This document shows, one piece after another, positions 14,473-17,437 of a stretch of DNA of 17,437 bases. Within the stretch, counting starts at the first letter, position 1; the number at the start of each line of letters is the position of its first letter. Under the pieces are notes generated by a model that saw nothing but the letters and a program-made list of their open reading frames with translations, did not search any database and was not told the DNA's origin. Source of the DNA: an uncultured Alphaproteobacteria bacterium (GTDB taxonomy: Bacteria > Pseudomonadota > Alphaproteobacteria > Micavibrionales > Micavibrionaceae). The DNA lies in contig CAMLMM010000043.1 of the NCBI GenBank assembly GCA_946481105.1, positions 1-17,437 of the forward strand, written 5' to 3'. Position numbers and translations under genes: made by a program.

Positions 14473-15717
14473 ATGGACAAGAATTCAGGATCAGGGCAAA
14501 ATTCCGGAACCGAAATGGAAATCTGGCCGCTGGAATCGTGCCGTTTCGCATATACCATCAACAACAGCCAGCCGGTCCGCTGCACCTGGATCAGCGATCA
14601 GCCGTTATTCTATACGGATTACAATGAAATTACCGACGACGGTGACTATTTTGACGATCCTATTCTCGAAGCTCTTGAGAAGGATATCGCCGATATGCGC
14701 GATAAGGCCATGGCCTATGACAAGATTTCGGCCGATTTTATCGAGTCTGAAAATGCAGTGGAAGCCTTGTTCCGCGAGGATGCCGGTTTTATTGGCAATT
14801 TCTGCGCAGATACGCATGACGGGCTCGCCGATATTATTTCTTTGCTTCAGGAAAGCCGCCTGGCGGCCCAGTTTCTGAGCTTTGCGCGTCTGAATAACGT
14901 TCAGATAAAAGAAAGCCGTCAGATCATGGATGCGGCTTATGACCGCAACGCCCAGCTTATTCTTGTCCGCCCGGACCTGGATGCGCCGACCAGGGCCCTT
15001 CTGCTAACCCGCGAATTGCGCCGCATGTGGCAGCACCGCCATGGTGCCGGTCTGCACCCGCTGGCTTTGCACCCTGATTTTGCCGTGCTGATCAACCGCG
15101 CACAGAATGCCGACCTGCTGGTGAGCATGGTCCGCGTTGCCTGGGAATTACAGCTTTCCGGCCTTAAAGATTGCTGGATGGTGATTGAAAATTCACCTTT
15201 GGCCGATCTGGGCCGCGCCTTCGCCCGCGAAGCCATTGCCGATTTCCGTTCCATCAACAACGGCCTGGCGGCCCGCGCCACTTTTGAAACCTGGTTCCTG
15301 TCCGAACGCTGCCGCAAATCCGACCGGCTGCTGATTCAACAGATGCTGGCCGATTATAAAGGCTACGCGTTCAGCGAAAACCCCGACACATCCCGTTTGA
15401 TTGCCATGGACCTTATCAAAGCTCTGGGCAAGATGCCCTTCGGCGGAAATTACACCGAAGCCATTGTTAACCAGATCGTCATCGATCCGGTATTCACGGA
15501 TGTGCGCGACCGCTCCAACGCTAATTTCCTGTGGTTTATTAAATTTGAGCGGTCCTTTGCAGTGGCCGAAAAAGAAGTGGTCGAAACTTCCGAGGTCCGC
15601 CCTCTGCAAAGCGCAACCATTCTCGCCTTTCCCAAGCCTGCCAAAAAGGGCAAATCCGCCCGTAAATCGGGAACGGCCGCCGGCGACGCGGAGATCGTCA
15701 GCCTCACATCCCAGTAA
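14473..15717 (+). CDS. Uncharacterised protein, DUF6782-like, putative degenerate metallopeptidase (paralogue B)
   Basis: 414 residues, no signal peptide or membrane segment. The ATG at 14473 was chosen over an in-frame TTG at 14440; AGGTTGGG precedes it at fair distance. Residues 1-60 are a polar lead-in. A helical acidic segment follows (about 60-100), and the main domain runs from about 95 to 370: LLLTRELRRMWQ (176-187), RAQNAD then VRVAWEL (about 209-226), WFLSER (274-279), LADYKGYAF (about 292-300) and MPFGGNY (321-327). The order matches paralogue A. The RELRRMWQ element looks like an HExxH zinc motif with both histidines changed to arginine while the glutamate remains. The C-terminus (about 385-414) is a basic, low-complexity tail. 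Assigning it to the DUF6782 putative metallopeptidases is from memory; an active peptidase is unlikely. It ends one base before the mlaF stop. Confidence 0.8.
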   Translation: MDKNSGSGQNSGTEMEIWPLESCRFAYTINNSQPVRCTWISDQPLFYTDYNEITDDGDYFDDPILEALEKDIADMRDKAMAYDKISADFIESENAVEALFREDAGFIGNFCADTHDGLADIISLLQESRLAAQFLSFARLNNVQIKESRQIMDAAYDRNAQLILVRPDLDAPTRALLLTRELRRMWQHRHGAGLHPLALHPDFAVLINRAQNADLLVSMVRVAWELQLSGLKDCWMVIENSPLADLGRAFAREAIADFRSINNGLAARATFETWFLSERCRKSDRLLIQQMLADYKGYAFSENPDTSRLIAMDLIKALGKMPFGGNYTEAIVNQIVIDPVFTDVRDRSNANFLWFIKFERSFAVAEKEVVETSEVRPLQSATILAFPKPAKKGKSARKSGTAAGDAEIVSLTSQ

Positions 15718-15718
15718 T

Positions 15719-16501
15719 TTAAGCGGACCGCGTGGCCGGATTATCTGTTATCGGCCCTTTGGCGCGACCATGAATAAACTGGTCCACATAGGGGTTGCCG
15801 CTATTGTCCAGATCCTTGATAGGCCCGGTCCAGATTATCTTTCCCTGATGAATCATCGCCACATAATCGGCAATTTTGCGTACCGAGGCCATATCATGGG
15901 TGATGGTTAAGGCCGTCGCGCCAAGTTTCTTCACGCAGGTAACAATCAAATCATTGATAACATCCGCCATGATGGGGTCGAGGCCCGTGGTTGGCTCATC
16001 AAAAAATATGATTTCCGGGCGTGTGGCAATGGCCCGCGCCAGGCTCACCCTTTTTTGCATCCCACCGGATAATTCGGCCGGGAACAGGGATGCGACATGA
16101 CTGCCCAGACCCACGGATTCCAGCGTCTCAATGGCGATGGTCTGCGCATCCGCTTTTGCCATTTTTTTCCCGTGAATTAGCCCGAACGCGACATTTTCCC
16201 ACACAGGCAGCGAGTCGAAAAGCGCCCCGCCTTGAAAGAGCATCCCGAATTTTTTCATCAGGGCATCACGTTCCCGCGCGCCCGCCTTCCCCGCATCCTG
16301 ACCGTCAATCAGGATTTCGCCGGAATCGGGCCGGATCAGGCCCAGAACACATTTCAACGTCACGGATTTTCCTGTGCCGGACCCGCCGATAATTACCATG
16401 GAGCTGTCACGCGGAACGGCCAGATTAACACCATCCAGTACCTTTTTCGGACCAAAGGATTTTTTGACATCCTTCAGCTCTATCTTCATGGAAGCGGTCA
16501 T
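15719..16501 (-). CDS. mlaF: MlaF-type ABC transporter ATP-binding protein (phospholipid trafficking)
   Basis: 260 residues, the ATPase of an MlaFEDB-like system that moves phospholipids between the inner and outer membranes to keep outer-membrane asymmetry. Visible: Walker A GGSGTGKS (39-46), Q-loop Q90 in MLFQGGALFDSLPVWENV (typical of Mla/Mce ATPases), signature LSGGMQKR (144-151), Walker B IIFFDEPTTGLDP (164-176) and the switch histidine H202 in THDM. The ATG at 16501 overlaps the mlaE stop as ATGA; an internal ATG at 16489 (MKIELK) is an alternative start. It converges on paralogue B with a single base between stop codons. No mlaD, mlaC or mlaB follows in this window. Confidence 0.93.
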   Translation of the reverse strand: MTASMKIELKDVKKSFGPKKVLDGVNLAVPRDSSMVIIGGSGTGKSVTLKCVLGLIRPDSGEILIDGQDAGKAGARERDALMKKFGMLFQGGALFDSLPVWENVAFGLIHGKKMAKADAQTIAIETLESVGLGSHVASLFPAELSGGMQKRVSLARAIATRPEIIFFDEPTTGLDPIMADVINDLIVTCVKKLGATALTITHDMASVRKIADYVAMIHQGKIIWTGPIKDLDNSGNPYVDQFIHGRAKGPITDNPATRSA

Positions 16502-17313
16502 GAAAAGAAAACCTGGGTCAGCAGATAGTTGAAAATAAGGATAAGAATAGAGGCCGTCACCACGGCATTGGTGGTCGCCGACCCCACGCCTTGCGCACCG
16601 CGGTCCGAATTATACCCATGGTAACAGCCGAGCAGGGTCACGATGAAACCGAAAACAGCGGCTTTCGCCAGCCCGGATATGACATCGATCCTCTCAAGTA
16701 CATCCCAGGTTTGGTGGAGGTAATTTTCGGCGCTGAACCCCAGGATATGCGTACTGACAATATAACCGCCATAGACGCCGATAATATCCCCGATAAAGAC
16801 AAGAACCGGCAGCATGAACGTTCCCGCCACGACGCGCGGCACAACCAGATATTTCATTGGGTTGACCGACAGGGTTTTGAGCGCATCAATCTGTTCCGTC
16901 ACCCGCATCGTGCCGATTTCAGCGGCGATGGAGGCCCCGACGCGGCCTGCCACCATTAGCCCGGCCAGCACCGGGGACAATTCACGGGTAATCGACAAAA
17001 CCACCACCGAAGCAATGGCGCTTTCGGCGTTAAAGCGCGAAAATCCAGTATAGCTTTGCAAGGCCAGCACCATCCCGGTAAACAGGGCCGTCATCCCAAC
17101 CACAGGCAGGGAGTAATAGCCGATATCGAGAAACTGCCGCAGCAAATGCCGCAAAAAGAAGGGGGGAGTCACCAGATGACGCAGCGTAACCCCCGCAAAG
17201 AGGGTGAGTCGCCCCAGGGACGCGAACAGGTTCAGTATACTATGTCCGATTGCCTGACAGACGCGCTGAAAGACAGGCAGTTTATGTGTGGCATAATGAA
17301 CAAGGTTTTCCAT
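16498..17313 (-). CDS. mlaE: MlaE-type ABC transporter permease (phospholipid trafficking)
   Basis: 271 residues, the inner-membrane permease partner of the MlaF ATPase. It has an amphipathic N-terminal region (about 1-45) and then five or six membrane segments. Family features include YYSLPVVGMTALFTGMVLAL (about 67-86), ELSPVLAGLMVAGRVGASIA (about 111-130) followed by AEIGTMRVTEQIDAL, the conserved coupling region, and a final GVGSATTNAVV. The ATG at 17313 was taken; its ribosome binding site is weak. It is first in the mlaE-mlaF pair and divergent from the promoter at 17384-17411. On the minus strand, TTGCGC with TATTAT (17412-17407) 16 bases away is a possible, speculative promoter overlapping the divergent one. 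Confidence 0.93.
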   Translation of the reverse strand: MENLVHYATHKLPVFQRVCQAIGHSILNLFASLGRLTLFAGVTLRHLVTPPFFLRHLLRQFLDIGYYSLPVVGMTALFTGMVLALQSYTGFSRFNAESAIASVVVLSITRELSPVLAGLMVAGRVGASIAAEIGTMRVTEQIDALKTLSVNPMKYLVVPRVVAGTFMLPVLVFIGDIIGVYGGYIVSTHILGFSAENYLHQTWDVLERIDVISGLAKAAVFGFIVTLLGCYHGYNSDRGAQGVGSATTNAVVTASILILIFNYLLTQVFFS

Positions 17314-17347
17314 CGTAATGCTTTTACATGGAATGAAATCCGTTGTC

Positions 17348-17361
17348 GAGAATGGATTCTC
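17348..17361. repeat. 14-base inverted repeat between mlaE and the divergent right-edge gene
   Basis: GAGAAT-GG-ATTCTC is a 6-2-6 inverted repeat lying 35 bases upstream of mlaE and 23 bases upstream of the -35 box at 17384. It contains a GATTC (GANTC) site. It is a candidate binding site for a dimeric regulator of either gene. Confidence 0.5.
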
Positions 17362-17383
17362 TCAGATGGAACTCATTCACTCC

Positions 17384-17411
17384 TTGACAATTATGCTTAT
17401 TTTCCTATAAT
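17384..17411 (+). promoter_or_regulatory. Consensus sigma-70 promoter for the right-edge gene
   Basis: TTGACA (17384-17389), a 16-base spacer and TATAAT (17406-17411): both hexamers are perfect matches to the housekeeping consensus. By normal spacing, transcription begins near 17418, which is the A of an ATG. The promoter lies in the divergent space upstream of mlaE. Confidence 0.75.
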
Positions 17412-17417
17412 AGGGGG

Positions 17418-17437
17418 ATGAATGCTGTGCGCAAACA
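17418..17437 (+). CDS. Start of an unidentified gene, possibly leaderless
   Basis: Only 20 bases are seen, starting ATG AAT GCT GTG CGC AAA (M N A V R K). The ATG at 17418 is exactly where the consensus promoter should start transcription, so a leaderless mRNA is likely if this is the true start. A GTG at 17427 in the same frame lies nine bases after AGGGGG (17412-17417), but that sequence should fall outside the transcript if initiation is at 17418. A second ATG at 17422 is in another frame. The product cannot be named. Confidence 0.35.

Noticed and set aside
17056..17421. Plus-strand open frame opposite mlaE running into the right-edge promoter
   Set aside because: It is antisense to a well recognised permease and its translation has no family features; the consensus promoter lies inside its end, which argues against it being coding.
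1..17437. CRISPR arrays, tRNA or rRNA genes, insertion sequences, phage or defence genes
   Set aside because: No spaced repeat array, cloverleaf-like sequence, transposase or terminal inverted repeats, and no defence-type genes were recognised on either strand.

Overview
The window looks like a chromosomal stretch from an alphaproteobacterium. The signs are an ATP12-family F1-ATPase assembly chaperone, a TimA (Tim44-domain) gene divergent from secB, the gene run rarA / crcB / rluC-like / atp12, and intergenic GANTC (CcrM-type) sites. Base composition is moderate, with AT-rich intergenic patches. No tRNA, rRNA, insertion sequence, CRISPR array or phage gene was seen. A closer placement, for example near Micavibrio or Rhodospirillales-like lineages, would be a guess.

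Layout. (1) 1-1780, minus: the N-terminal 593 residues of a very large secreted repeat protein of the type I secretion/cadherin-like adhesin kind, running off the left edge. It has its own AT-rich promoter region at 1781-2048. (2) 2049-4215, minus: a terC-like membrane protein gene followed by a gabD-type succinate-semialdehyde dehydrogenase gene, overlapping by 23 bases. (3) 4239-5324, minus: an uncharacterised DUF6782-like protein ('paralogue A') ending in an intrinsic terminator. (4) 5479-6851, minus: a secreted protein of unknown function translationally coupled (TGATG) to a second unknown protein. (5) 6901-12251, plus: a tightly packed run of Smr-domain protein, RarA, NUDIX hydrolase, CrcB fluoride channel, RluC/RluD-type pseudouridine synthase, an AsmA-like membrane-anchored protein and the ATP12 chaperone, with several 4-base ATGA overlaps. 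(6) 12402-12902, plus: an EIIA-Ntr (PtsN)-like protein whose phosphoacceptor histidine position is aspartate. (7) 12906-14281: timA (minus) and secB (plus), divergent. (8) 14473-15717, plus: 'paralogue B', related to paralogue A. (9) 15719-17313, minus: mlaF and mlaE, the ATPase and permease of a phospholipid-trafficking ABC system, with no mlaD beside them. (10) 17384-17437: an almost perfect sigma-70 promoter pointing out of the right edge, placed so that transcription should start at or very near an ATG.

How the genes fit together. Much of the window is envelope and housekeeping work: protein export (SecB), inner-membrane assembly (TimA), lipid transport (MlaEF), an AsmA-like protein, a large surface adhesin, F1-ATPase assembly, rRNA modification, replication-fork rescue and fluoride resistance. 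The least explained parts are the two related proteins A and B, in which the expected HExxH-type motif seems to have decayed, the EIIA-like protein without its histidine, the coupled pair of unknown genes, and the probable leaderless promoter at the right edge. No complete, obviously new multi-gene system was found. The largest gene-free gap is 268 bases (1781-2048), and it is described as a feature.
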